From positions 1-64,000 of the forward strand of contig JBBEAZ010000024.1 in the NCBI GenBank assembly GCA_040882565.1: 64,000 nt of DNA. The letters run 5' to 3'. A model generated the notes under the pieces. The model saw only the letters and a program-made list of their open reading frames with translations. It made no database searches and was not told the DNA's origin. This DNA is from CF-162 sp040882565 (GTDB lineage Bacteria > Chloroflexota > Dehalococcoidia > SM23-28-2 > RBG-16-64-32). Each line of letters begins with the position of its first letter. Within the stretch, counting starts at the first letter, position 1. The position numbers and the translations under genes were made by a program. Below are positions 34,182-43,115 of this stretch, piece after piece.

Positions 34182-35314
34182 ACTTCGAGGACAGGCAACT
34201 GAGCTGGACCGACCGCGCGGTCGACATCGACCGGATCGAGGCCGAGCTGACGAAGATGCGTTACATTGCAGCCGATGAAACGGACGGCAGCGATGGTTTC
34301 GCGATTCGCACCAGCCTCGTGAACATGGTGGTGTACGCGGAGGACGAGGATACGGCTGCGCAGACCAGCCGCGTGATCGAGGAGCTTGCGGGCCATCATC
34401 CCTCACGTGCGCTGATCATCGTCGCGACTCCGACACAGGACGAATCCCGGGTAGATGCTTCGCTGGCCGCGCACTGGCACCTCGCGCCGGACATGGACCA
34501 GCGCGTCTGCTGTGAGGAGGTAACGCTGCACGTCTCTGGCCGCGTCGCATTCCACTTGCACAGCCTGATTGTCCCGCTCCTGATCCCGGACTTGCCCGTC
34601 GTTGTCTGGTGGACTGGGGCCTTCCCAGACGACACCCATCTCATCCAAGAGATGTGCGAAGTATCTGACCACCTGATCATTGACTCCGCCCGATTCGGCG
34701 ACCAGGTGGGCGACCTGACTCGCATAGGCGTTCTTGCCGAACTCCACCGTTGTGGCGTCGGCGATCTCAACTACGAGCGAATGCGTCCCTGGTGCGAGCT
34801 CTTCGAGCAGTACACCGAATCCGGGGCACTCGCGCCCTGGCTCAACGCCGTCACCAGCGTCGAGATCCGTTACGCAGACGAGTGGGGCCGGACCACATCG
34901 GGGCAGGCGTTCCTCTTCCTGGCCTGGCTCGCCCAACAGTGCGGCTGGGACACACGCAGCGTCTCCGCGAACGGTTCAAATAGACTGACGATCCGCCAGG
35001 ACGAGCGCAATATCCCCGCCTACATGTCTGCCGTGGGATACGAGGGAGTCGAGCGCGGCTGGCTAGTCAGCATCAAGGTCGCCTTCGAAGACAACCACGG
35101 TTCAGCGATGTTCTCAATGAGCCGGACCGGCGATCCGCTGCACGTTACGATCCGGCTGGAGCTGCCGGAGGGCGTGCGAGAAGACCACGTCCGGATCGAG
35201 TCGTGCGATAGCCCGACAGTGTTGATGCACCAGCTAGACGTGGCGCCTCACAGCGGCGAGTTCGTGCGCCTGCTCGCGGTCGCCAACCCTCTAATCCTCG
35301 CCACGCGCGCATGA
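34166..35314 (+). CDS. opcA: Glucose-6-phosphate dehydrogenase assembly protein OpcA
   Basis: The 382-residue protein belongs to the OpcA family, which assembles or redox-regulates Zwf in cyanobacteria and actinobacteria. Typical segments are TSLVNMVVYAED, HPSRALIIV, LHSLIVPLLIPDLPVVVWWTG and DHLIIDSARFGD. A CC pair (RVCCEEVTL) lies in the middle, but whether it is redox-active is unknown. It overlaps zwf by 16 nt and is the last gene of the pentose phosphate operon. Confidence 0.92.
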   Translation: MAEALDFEDRQLSWTDRAVDIDRIEAELTKMRYIAADETDGSDGFAIRTSLVNMVVYAEDEDTAAQTSRVIEELAGHHPSRALIIVATPTQDESRVDASLAAHWHLAPDMDQRVCCEEVTLHVSGRVAFHLHSLIVPLLIPDLPVVVWWTGAFPDDTHLIQEMCEVSDHLIIDSARFGDQVGDLTRIGVLAELHRCGVGDLNYERMRPWCELFEQYTESGALAPWLNAVTSVEIRYADEWGRTTSGQAFLFLAWLAQQCGWDTRSVSANGSNRLTIRQDERNIPAYMSAVGYEGVERGWLVSIKVAFEDNHGSAMFSMSRTGDPLHVTIRLELPEGVREDHVRIESCDSPTVLMHQLDVAPHSGEFVRLLAVANPLILATRA

Positions 35315-35443
35315 ACAGAGCCCGATCGGGATTACAGATGCATAACATTCACACCGCCCGCTCAGCACTGCCGCACTCACGATCATATCTGTCGCGGGCG
35401 ATGACAGTCCTGGCAGTCACGGAACGGTCGCTTTCTGCGCGTG

Positions 35444-35472
35444 TTGATAATGATGACCGAGCGGAATACATT
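35444..35472 (+). promoter_or_regulatory. Promoter of the large histidine kinase gene
   Basis: TTGATA (35444-35449), a 17-nt spacer and TACATT (35467-35472), 34 nt before ATG 35507. AGGA precedes the ATG at 6 nt. Confidence 0.5.
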
Positions 35473-35506
35473 GGATATCCGGGCTCCGCTGGCCCCGTAG
35501 GAATAT

Positions 35507-38500
35507 ATGGTTCGAAACTCATCCGAAAAACCCAGCGTTAGCCAGGTGAGCGGAAGTGAGCCTGCAACCGCCTCGAACGGCGCAAGCGCGGGCTCTAGCT
35601 CCAGCGACAGCGTGCTCGTTGCCGAACTCGCGAGGCGCGCCCTTACGCGCCCGGCTTTCTCAGCTGTCCTGGAAGATGCGGTTGGCCTCGTTCGGACGCA
35701 TTTGCGCGCAGACTTCGCGATGGTGCTGGAGCTTGTGCCAAACAGCGAAGGGTTCCTGCTGAGCTCAGGCGTTGGCTGGAGGCCGGGCTACGTTGGCCAG
35801 GTCGTCGTCCCTCTGTTGCCGGGTTCGGAGGTCGCCCACGCTATTGGTCAAAGCGGTCCGGTCGTCACCTCGGACTTGCGGAACGAGGCCCGGTTCACGC
35901 CCAGCCCTTTCCTGCTCGAGCACCACATCGACAGCAGTGCGGAGACGGCAATCCGCGACGGCGACCGCGTCTTTGGCATCCTGTCCGCCCACACAACGAA
36001 ACGCCGCGAGTTCTCCGAGGGGGACCAGAATTTCCTCGCGTCGGTTGCGGCCGTACTCGCCGCCGCCTTCGCTCGGCGGGACACCGAACATGCACTCCTA
36101 GAGAGCGGCGAGCGCCTGAAGCTGGCGATGGAGGCCGGAGGAATGGGCGCCTGGGAATGGCGGGTACCGACCGCAGAAGTGATCTGGTCGGAGAGCCTGG
36201 AGCGCATCCACGGACTGGAGCCCGGCACCTTTGGAGGCGATTTCGCAGCTTATCAGCGCGACATCCACCCGGACGACCGCGAGCGTGCAGCGCAAACGAT
36301 CCAGCAATCGCTCCAGGAAGGCTCGCACTACATGGAGTACCGCATCATCCGCCCCGACGGCGACGTACGTTGGTTGGCCGCTCGAGGACTGCTGCTCCGC
36401 GATAGCCGCGGCGAGCCGAGCAGGATGATCGGGGTCTGTAGCGACATCACGGAGCGCAAACAATCCACCGAAGAACGGGACCGCCTGTTTGCCGAAATCC
36501 GCAGCGCCGAGACTCGCTATCGCAGCCTCTTCACCGGGGTCGCCGACACGATCGTCCTCACCAACAGCCGCGGCCAGTGCGTTGATGTCAACCCTGCCGC
36601 CAGCGAACTCCTTGGCTACAGCATTGATGAAATGAAGCTGATGCATATCTCGGAAGTCGTCGTGCGCGGGCTGCAGTGGTCCGACGCGGAGTTCCGGCAC
36701 TTCGTCGCGGCGGGGGAGTGGAAGGGGGAGGTGCTGCTACGCCGCAAGGACGGCGGCCTCGTTGATGTGGAGGTCAAGGCGACAATCATCCACCTTCCGA
36801 TTGGACCGATATTCGTTGCCGCGGTCCGCGACATTACCGAACGCAAAAGAACGGAGATCAGCCTCGCGCGCAGCGCGCGCCAGCAGGCCGCTGTTGCGCA
36901 ACTCGGTGTCCGCGCCCTCTCAGAGTCCAACCTCCAGGAGCTACTGGACGAGGCCGCCGTGCTCATCGCTTCGACACTTGACCTCGAGTACGCCGAGATC
37001 CTCGAGTTACTGGCCGGTGGAGACGCCCTGCTGCTGCGCGCTGGGGCCGGGTGGCAGGAGGGCCTCGTCGGACTTGCCACTATAGGCACGGGCGAAGACT
37101 CCCAGGCTGGCTACACCCTAATGACAGATGGCCCGGTCGTCGTCGAGGACGCGGGCACTGAGCAGCGTTTCACGGTGCCGAACCTCTTCATGGAGCACAA
37201 CGCGGTCAGCGGCATGACCGTCGTCATCCGCCTCCGCGATCGCGTCTTTGGCGTCCTGGGCGCTCATACGAAAGAGAAGCGCGAATTCACCTCCGAGGAC
37301 ATCAACTTCCTCCAGTCGATCGCTAACATCCTGGCCGTCGCCCTCGAGCGTCACGAGACGGCGCAGGAGTTACAGAGGCTGGTCTTCCAGCTAGAGATGG
37401 AGCGCCAGCGCGTCGACAACCTCGTCTCAAACGTGCCCGGCGTCGTCTGGGAGTCATTCGGGGAGCCCGGAAAGGGAGAGCAGCCGATCGACTTCGTCAG
37501 CCAACACGTTGAGAAGATGCTGGGCTATTCGGTCGAGGAGTGGCTGTCCACCCCGAACCTGGGCCTTTCCATCATTCATCCCGACGACCGCGACCGCGCC
37601 GCCGCCGAGACAGCAGCGATATTCGAAAGTGGTGGCAGCGGCCGCAGCGAATTCCGGATGATCGCCAAAGATGGCACACCGGTCTGGGTCGAGGCGCAGT
37701 CGACGGTCGTAAGGAACGCGGACGGTAAGCCAATTGGCATGCGCGGCGTCACGATGGATATCACCGAACGCCGCCTTGCTGATGACAGGCTACGGGAGTA
37801 CGCGCATACGCTGGAGACGATCAACCGGATCAACCTCTCGCTGAGCGGTGAGCTTGAGCTCGAACAGATCGTCCAGGGCGTGACCGACGCATTGACCGAG
37901 CTGACCGGGGCACAGTTCGGTGCTTTCTTCTACAACCTCGTCGATGCCGAGGGCGAACGCTATCAACTGTTCACGATTTCCGGTGTTCCGCGCGAAGAGT
38001 TCGAGAATTTTTCGATGCCGCGCAATACGGGGATCTTTCGTCCCGCCTTCGCAGGTGAGCGCATCGTCCGCTACGACGACGTGACGAAAGTGCCGGAGTA
38101 TGACAAGTCCGAGCCTTACTTCGGAATGCCCGGTGGCCACGGACCAGTACGCAGCTACCTCGCCGTGCCCGTCGTCTCCCGCTTCGGCGGAGTGCACGGC
38201 GGGATCCTGCTCGGCCACTCTGAAGCCGGCGTATTCGGCGAGCGCGAGGAACAGGTGGCGACGGGGCTCGCGGCTCAGACCGCGATAGCGATGGACAATG
38301 CGCTCCTCTTCAGGCAGTCGCAGGAGACGCAGGAGGAGCTGCGTCGGGCCAACGAGGCGAAGGACGAATTCCTCGGTCTTGTCTCACACGAGCTCCGGAC
38401 GCCCATTACCACGATCTTCGGTGGCGCAAGGCTTCTCCGTTCGCGCAGCGACCGACTCGATGCTGAAAGCCGCAACGAGATCCTCGAGGACATCGAACGC

Positions 38501-39031
38501 GAGTCTGAGCGTCTGCACCGCATCGTCGAAGACCTGCTCGTGCTTGCCCGCATGGAACTCGGCCAGGAGTTGGCCACCGAGCCGTTGTTGGTGCGCCGGA
38601 TTGTCGAGCGCACGATCGCCACTTTCACTAAACGGCGGCCTGGACGTCCGGTGGAGTACCAAACCGACGACCAGCTGGCGCCCGTGCGCGGCTCCGCGGT
38701 TTACATAGACCAAATACTGCGTAACCTCCTCAACAACGCCGATAAGTACAGCCCGCCCGGCCTGCTGATCGACGTCTGGGTACGACGTGACGGCGATGAG
38801 CTCAAGGTTTCGGTGATGGACCGCGGCCCCGGAATCGCCGAGGCAGAGTTCAACCTCATCTTCGAGCGCTTCTACCGTTCCAGCGGCACGGCCAGCCAGG
38901 CCAGTGGCGCCGGCATCGGGCTGACCGTCTGTCAACGCCTGGTCGAGGCACAAAGCGGGCGGATCTGGGCCGAAGCCCGCGACGGTGGCGGCCTCGTCAT
39001 CTCCTTCGCGCTCCCCGTATACTCAGAGTAG
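35507..39031 (+). CDS. Multi-sensor hybrid-input histidine kinase (GAF and PAS domains)
   Basis: The 1174-residue protein has no transmembrane helix and is probably cytoplasmic. Domains in order are GAF (about 40-195), PAS/PAC (about 200-325, ending DITERKQ), PAS/PAC (about 335-445, ending DITERKR), GAF (about 455-620), PAS/PAC (about 630-755, ending DITERRL), GAF (about 770-935), HisKA with phospho-His961 (VSHELRTP), and HATPase_c (NLLNNADKYSPPG, DRGPGIAEAEF, GAGIGLTVCQRLV). No receiver domain is attached and no adjacent response regulator gene is found; the nearest is at 47691. The two first GAF domains are alike and probably arose by duplication with their flanking PAS. Confidence 0.92.
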   Translation: MVRNSSEKPSVSQVSGSEPATASNGASAGSSSSDSVLVAELARRALTRPAFSAVLEDAVGLVRTHLRADFAMVLELVPNSEGFLLSSGVGWRPGYVGQVVVPLLPGSEVAHAIGQSGPVVTSDLRNEARFTPSPFLLEHHIDSSAETAIRDGDRVFGILSAHTTKRREFSEGDQNFLASVAAVLAAAFARRDTEHALLESGERLKLAMEAGGMGAWEWRVPTAEVIWSESLERIHGLEPGTFGGDFAAYQRDIHPDDRERAAQTIQQSLQEGSHYMEYRIIRPDGDVRWLAARGLLLRDSRGEPSRMIGVCSDITERKQSTEERDRLFAEIRSAETRYRSLFTGVADTIVLTNSRGQCVDVNPAASELLGYSIDEMKLMHISEVVVRGLQWSDAEFRHFVAAGEWKGEVLLRRKDGGLVDVEVKATIIHLPIGPIFVAAVRDITERKRTEISLARSARQQAAVAQLGVRALSESNLQELLDEAAVLIASTLDLEYAEILELLAGGDALLLRAGAGWQEGLVGLATIGTGEDSQAGYTLMTDGPVVVEDAGTEQRFTVPNLFMEHNAVSGMTVVIRLRDRVFGVLGAHTKEKREFTSEDINFLQSIANILAVALERHETAQELQRLVFQLEMERQRVDNLVSNVPGVVWESFGEPGKGEQPIDFVSQHVEKMLGYSVEEWLSTPNLGLSIIHPDDRDRAAAETAAIFESGGSGRSEFRMIAKDGTPVWVEAQSTVVRNADGKPIGMRGVTMDITERRLADDRLREYAHTLETINRINLSLSGELELEQIVQGVTDALTELTGAQFGAFFYNLVDAEGERYQLFTISGVPREEFENFSMPRNTGIFRPAFAGERIVRYDDVTKVPEYDKSEPYFGMPGGHGPVRSYLAVPVVSRFGGVHGGILLGHSEAGVFGEREEQVATGLAAQTAIAMDNALLFRQSQETQEELRRANEAKDEFLGLVSHELRTPITTIFGGARLLRSRSDRLDAESRNEILEDIERESERLHRIVEDLLVLARMELGQELATEPLLVRRIVERTIATFTKRRPGRPVEYQTDDQLAPVRGSAVYIDQILRNLLNNADKYSPPGLLIDVWVRRDGDELKVSVMDRGPGIAEAEFNLIFERFYRSSGTASQASGAGIGLTVCQRLVEAQSGRIWAEARDGGGLVISFALPVYSE

Positions 39032-39096
39032 CCCGATCGCCTCACGACCCAGAGCGCCGTCAGGCCCGTAACGAGTCTCTCAAACACGCGTCTTGT

Positions 39097-39119
39097 TGAT
39101 ATGAGCGAGTCTCATATCA
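39097..39119. promoter_or_regulatory. Perfect inverted repeat abutting the GGDEF-EAL start
   Basis: TGATATGAG and CTCATATCA (9-bp arms, 5-nt spacer) end 4 nt before ATG 39124, exactly where a ribosome site should be. It may be an operator or an RNA hairpin that controls translation. Confidence 0.5.
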
Positions 39120-39123
39120 CGTT

Positions 39124-41559
39124 ATGACGACAACTTTGAGTGAGCGCGGCCCGATGGATGCCGCGCCGGTCCGGCGTGCCGGCACGGCGCACCGTCACAT
39201 CGCGCCTATTCGCGAGGTGTACCGCCTCAAGCGGTTCGTCCAGGTATTCGTCTACGGCACCATCCTTGGCACCGAGCCCTTCTATTGGTTCGTGCTGCAC
39301 TATTCGCCGGTACAAATGATCGTCGGGTTGGCGATCGGCCTCATGATCGCCACGAGCGCCATCGAGGGCGCGTTCAACCAGATGTTCAAGCTGCGTAAGC
39401 GCAGTAGCTATCCCAGCATCTTCCTTGTCGAGCTCGGTGTTCGCGCCTCCGCAGCCGACGCCGCCCGCGGCGCCCTCGTGACAGTCCGCGAGCTACTCGA
39501 TGTAAGTGCCGCCTTCGTCGCCTTGCGCGAGGCCGACACGTTGAGTCTGGAGGCGTCCGACGGCGTCCCTTCACAACTCATCGCAGCGTTCCTGCAGGAA
39601 GACGGCGCGCGGGATGCGATGCGGCTTCTGGAGCCCGTGGGAGTCCACATTACGCAGCCGGAGCCCGCCTGCCTCGTCTTCGTGCCGATAGTGGCGTGGC
39701 AGAAGCCTCTCGGCGTCCTTGGACTGGTGGCGCCAAGATACTCCGGCGACGTGAAGGACAAGGAGCTGCTGGTAGGTATCGGCAACGCAATTGGCCTTTC
39801 GCTCGAGGACCTTCGCCAGAAAGAGGGTTTGCAGCAGAGCCTCTCCCTTCTAAGCGCTACGCTGGACTCGACCGGTGACGGCATCGTCGTCGTCGACCGC
39901 TCCGGCGCGATCGTGAACTTCAACCGCCGTTTCAAAGACATCTGGCAGATCCCGGATCAGGTTCTCGAAACAGGTGACAACAATCGCGTGATCAGCTACG
40001 CCCTCACCCAGCTCGAAGATCCAGAGGAGTTCCTCCACAAGCTAACTGAGGTCTACACCTACGACGAAGCCGAGGGCTACGACACCATCCACTTCAAGGA
40101 CGGCCGAGCCTTCGAACGCTATTCCCAGCCTCACCGCCTGAACGATGTGGTCGTCGGGCGGGTCTGGAGCTTCCGCGACATCACCGATCGCAAGCAGTCC
40201 GAAGAGACGATCCGCCATCTCGCATATCACGACGCGTTGACGGACTTGCCGAACCGGGCGCTCTTTCAGGACAGGCTCACGGTGGCCCTGGCGCAGGCGC
40301 GTCGCGTCGGCCAGGGTCTCGCAGTGATGTTCCTTGATCTTGATCGCTTCAAGCTGATCAATGACACCCTCGGCCACGGCGCAGGGGATGAGCTACTGAA
40401 GTCGCTCGCCATCGAACTCGGAGCGCTTGTCCGCCAAGGCGACACTGTGGCGCGCGTTGGTGGTGACGAATTCACGCTCCTGCTGACGGGCGTCAGCCGC
40501 GAAGATGTTGAACAGGTCGCCCAACGCGCGCTGGACACGGTCCGCCGGACCCGAGTCGTGACAGGCCAAGAGCTGCGCGTGACAACGTCCATCGGCATCG
40601 CCTTTTTCCCCCGCGACGGTGCCGATGTCGAATCGCTTCTGCGCAACGCCGATACCGCGATGTACCGCGCGAAACAGCAGGGCCGCGACAACTACCAGAC
40701 GTACGCACCCGCGATGAGCGCCGAGATCCTCGACCGGGTCTCCCTGGAGGCTGAGCTACGACGCGCCACCAACCACGGCGAATTCGTGCTCCACTACCAG
40801 CCGCAGGTGGAGGCATCCACGGGCCGGATCACCGGCGCTGAGGCCTTGATACGCTGGAACCACCCGGACCGAGGGCTGATTCCGCCGAGAGAGTTCATCA
40901 GCGTCGCTGAAGAATGCGGCCTCATCATCCCAATTGGCGACTGGGTGCTTGAGACGGCCGCCCGCCAGAACAAGGAATGGCAGGAACGGGGTCTGCCACG
41001 CATCACAGTCACTGTGAACGTCGCCGCCCGCCAGTTCGAGCAGAACCTTGTGGAAAAGATCGCGCACGTGCTCGACGGAGTCGGCCTCGACGCCTCTTCT
41101 CTCGAGATCGAAATCACCGAGAGTACGACCATCAACGACCCGGACTTCGCGGCCGGCATTCTTGCGCAAGTGCGGATGATGGGCGTTCACGTATCGATCG
41201 ACGACTTCGGTACCGGCTACTCGTCCTTGAGCTACCTCAAGCGCTTCCGGATCGACCGCTTGAAGATCGACCGCTCCTTCGTCTCAGACTTGATCACGGA
41301 CCAGAACGACGCAGCCATCGCGACGGCGATGATCCTGATGGCACACGGCCTCGGGCTGACCGTTGTCGCGGAGGGCGTTGAGACCGTGGCTCAGCTCAAC
41401 TTCCTGCTGGAACAGGGCTGTGACCACCTGCAGGGATACCTCCTCGGCAGGCCGATGCCGGCCGAAGACTTCGAGCGCCTTCTAGAGGCCGGCGCTGTCG
41501 TAGAGATGCCGGGCGAGGACGAGATCACGCGCCGCCGCCGGATTCGAAACCTCGCCTGA
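39124..41559 (+). CDS. GAF-PAS-GGDEF-EAL cyclic di-GMP signalling protein
   Basis: The 811-residue protein has two transmembrane helices (about 38-78), a GAF-like domain (about 95-235), PAS (about 245-360), GGDEF (446-450 intact) and EAL (573-575 intact). The inhibitory I-site RQGD lies 5 residues before GGDEF, so the cyclase is probably feedback-controlled. The EAL domain keeps DDFGTGYSSL and the KIDRSFV lysine, so phosphodiesterase activity is plausible. No ribosome site is seen; an inverted repeat sits in its place. The 3' end overlaps an antisense HAD fragment by 78 nt. Confidence 0.92.
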   Translation: MTTTLSERGPMDAAPVRRAGTAHRHIAPIREVYRLKRFVQVFVYGTILGTEPFYWFVLHYSPVQMIVGLAIGLMIATSAIEGAFNQMFKLRKRSSYPSIFLVELGVRASAADAARGALVTVRELLDVSAAFVALREADTLSLEASDGVPSQLIAAFLQEDGARDAMRLLEPVGVHITQPEPACLVFVPIVAWQKPLGVLGLVAPRYSGDVKDKELLVGIGNAIGLSLEDLRQKEGLQQSLSLLSATLDSTGDGIVVVDRSGAIVNFNRRFKDIWQIPDQVLETGDNNRVISYALTQLEDPEEFLHKLTEVYTYDEAEGYDTIHFKDGRAFERYSQPHRLNDVVVGRVWSFRDITDRKQSEETIRHLAYHDALTDLPNRALFQDRLTVALAQARRVGQGLAVMFLDLDRFKLINDTLGHGAGDELLKSLAIELGALVRQGDTVARVGGDEFTLLLTGVSREDVEQVAQRALDTVRRTRVVTGQELRVTTSIGIAFFPRDGADVESLLRNADTAMYRAKQQGRDNYQTYAPAMSAEILDRVSLEAELRRATNHGEFVLHYQPQVEASTGRITGAEALIRWNHPDRGLIPPREFISVAEECGLIIPIGDWVLETAARQNKEWQERGLPRITVTVNVAARQFEQNLVEKIAHVLDGVGLDASSLEIEITESTTINDPDFAAGILAQVRMMGVHVSIDDFGTGYSSLSYLKRFRIDRLKIDRSFVSDLITDQNDAAIATAMILMAHGLGLTVVAEGVETVAQLNFLLEQGCDHLQGYLLGRPMPAEDFERLLEAGAVVEMPGEDEITRRRRIRNLA

Positions 41560-41856
41560 TCGCTCTGCCCGTGCTGTCACTGGCGGGAGATCTCGAACCG
41601 ACGCAATGACGATGTCGGCACCACGCCGGGCCAGGAATTGCGCCGTCCGCACGCCATTCGACACGAATATCGAGCGACGGCCCGCCCTCGACGCAAACTC
41701 AACATCCTCTTCCGAGTCACCAACCACGTAACCGCCGTAGCGCAGACCATGGACGCCGGGAAGACGATGCTTACTCACATCCGCTCTCGGGGCCAACGAG
41801 TAGATTCCATTGAATAGCGAGGGCATGGGAAGCCGTTCCAGTTGCCCGCGCGTCAT
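41482..41856 (-). CDS. HAD-superfamily hydrolase, C-terminal half only
   Basis: The 124-residue protein contains the HAD motif IV region (YVVGDSEEDVEFASRAG) and the following strand (RRSIFVSNGV...GADIVIASVRDLP), but lacks the N-terminal nucleophile DxD motif. It is either a degraded hydrolase or a non-catalytic remnant. Its ATG overlaps the stop of the luciferase-like gene (ATGA), which suggests coupling. Its 3' end runs 78 nt into the opposite strand of the GGDEF-EAL gene. Confidence 0.6.
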   Translation of the reverse strand: MTRGQLERLPMPSLFNGIYSLAPRADVSKHRLPGVHGLRYGGYVVGDSEEDVEFASRAGRRSIFVSNGVRTAQFLARRGADIVIASVRDLPPVTARAERSGEVSNPAAARDLVLARHLYDSAGL

Positions 41857-42980
41857 GACTTGGAACTCGCTTTGGCGAGCCTTGTTCCTCCCTGGAACTC
41901 AGGCGCCACCTCTGTAGCGAACAGCTTCATCGAGCGGCGCACCATCATCTCCGGCATCCCCCCGAAGTCGAAGCAACAGATGATGTTCCTCACTCCAACC
42001 GCATGGAACTCGGCGATCTTCGACACGAGGTCTTCCGGCGTGCCAAACAGGTCGTACTTCGCCATGTCCTCGGCGGTCACCTCCGAGAAGTGCTTGCAGG
42101 CCGGGTCGTTAATGATCATCCTCGCGCCCGGGACTCGGCTGCGGGTCTTCGCCCGGAGAGTCGGGCCCTCCAGGCTGGGCTGCAATTCGTGCAGCTTGCG
42201 ATGGCGCCAAAGTGCATGCGGCCCGGCCTCCGCCTTTGCTTCGGTGGTCGTGCCCGCGATGTGCACCTTCAGCGAGAGCCACGATTCGGCGACGAGCACG
42301 TCGGCCGCCGCATCGGACAGTCCCGCCGCGGCGGCCGACTTGCGATACGTGTTGATCCTGTCGGCGACCTTGTGCGGAGTCTGGAAGTCATCACCGAGGA
42401 TGAAGGGCAGGCCACGCGCGGCAATGCGAGCCGTCGACTCGGGCGTCCCTGCTGTCGCGACCAGCACTTGGGGATGCGGCGACTGCACAGGCCTCAGCTG
42501 AAGCGCTACGTCTTGTAGCGTCCAGTACTTGCCATCGTGATCGAAACGCTCTTCGTTCCAGCACTTGAGGACCACGTCTAGCGCCTCCTCGAAGCGGTCG
42601 CGGCGGCTCTCCAGGGCAAGGCCATAGGCGCGGAACTCCGTCGCCGAGTAGCCATGGCCGACGCCAAGCACCAGCCGTCCGCCGCTGAGGATGTCGACCA
42701 GTGTCGCTCGTTCGGCGATCTCCAATGGATGATGCAAGGGCAGCACGCTGACGCCGATGCCAATGCGAATCGACGACGTCGCGGCCGCGGCGTAGCACGC
42801 AAACGTCAGCGCATCGCTGACGAGACAATAAGTGCTCTGGTGATGCTCGGCCAGCCACACGGAATCGAACCCCAACTCTTCGGCAAGCATCACTTGGCGC
42901 AAGCCCGCACGCATCACATCACCCGGAGCGGGATCTCCGGAGGCCTGCGAAAGGAGGAACGCGCCGAATCTCATCTGCAT
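41853..42980 (-). CDS. Luciferase-like (LLM class) flavin/F420-dependent oxidoreductase
   Basis: The 375-residue TIM-barrel protein has the LLM-family features MRFGAFLLSQ at the start, EELGFDSVWLAEHH, IRIGIGVSVLPLHHPLEIAER and GRLVLGVGHGYSATEF. The substrate cannot be inferred. ATG 42980 or 42974 are likely starts; the open frame further upstream overlaps the promoter region of the divergent gene. The HAD fragment is translated directly after it. Confidence 0.87.
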   Translation of the reverse strand: MQMRFGAFLLSQASGDPAPGDVMRAGLRQVMLAEELGFDSVWLAEHHQSTYCLVSDALTFACYAAAATSSIRIGIGVSVLPLHHPLEIAERATLVDILSGGRLVLGVGHGYSATEFRAYGLALESRRDRFEEALDVVLKCWNEERFDHDGKYWTLQDVALQLRPVQSPHPQVLVATAGTPESTARIAARGLPFILGDDFQTPHKVADRINTYRKSAAAAGLSDAAADVLVAESWLSLKVHIAGTTTEAKAEAGPHALWRHRKLHELQPSLEGPTLRAKTRSRVPGARMIINDPACKHFSEVTAEDMAKYDLFGTPEDLVSKIAEFHAVGVRNIICCFDFGGMPEMMVRRSMKLFATEVAPEFQGGTRLAKASSKS

Positions 42981-43115
42981 AGACGAACCGATGTTGTCAC
43001 CTTCGTTGCGGATCAGTTTAGGTACCTCCTCGTCGGACGCACGTTTGAAGACAGTCAGAAAACGGTCAGGATGGCGGTTTGCCCCTTGCAGGCCTTTCAC
43101 CGGCCCTTCACTGTT

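Noticed and set aside
42654..43115. N-terminal extension of the beta-helix protein by 154 residues
   Set aside because: This part lies opposite the luciferase-like gene and its promoter and has no signal peptide; ATG 43116 gives a normal secreted protein.
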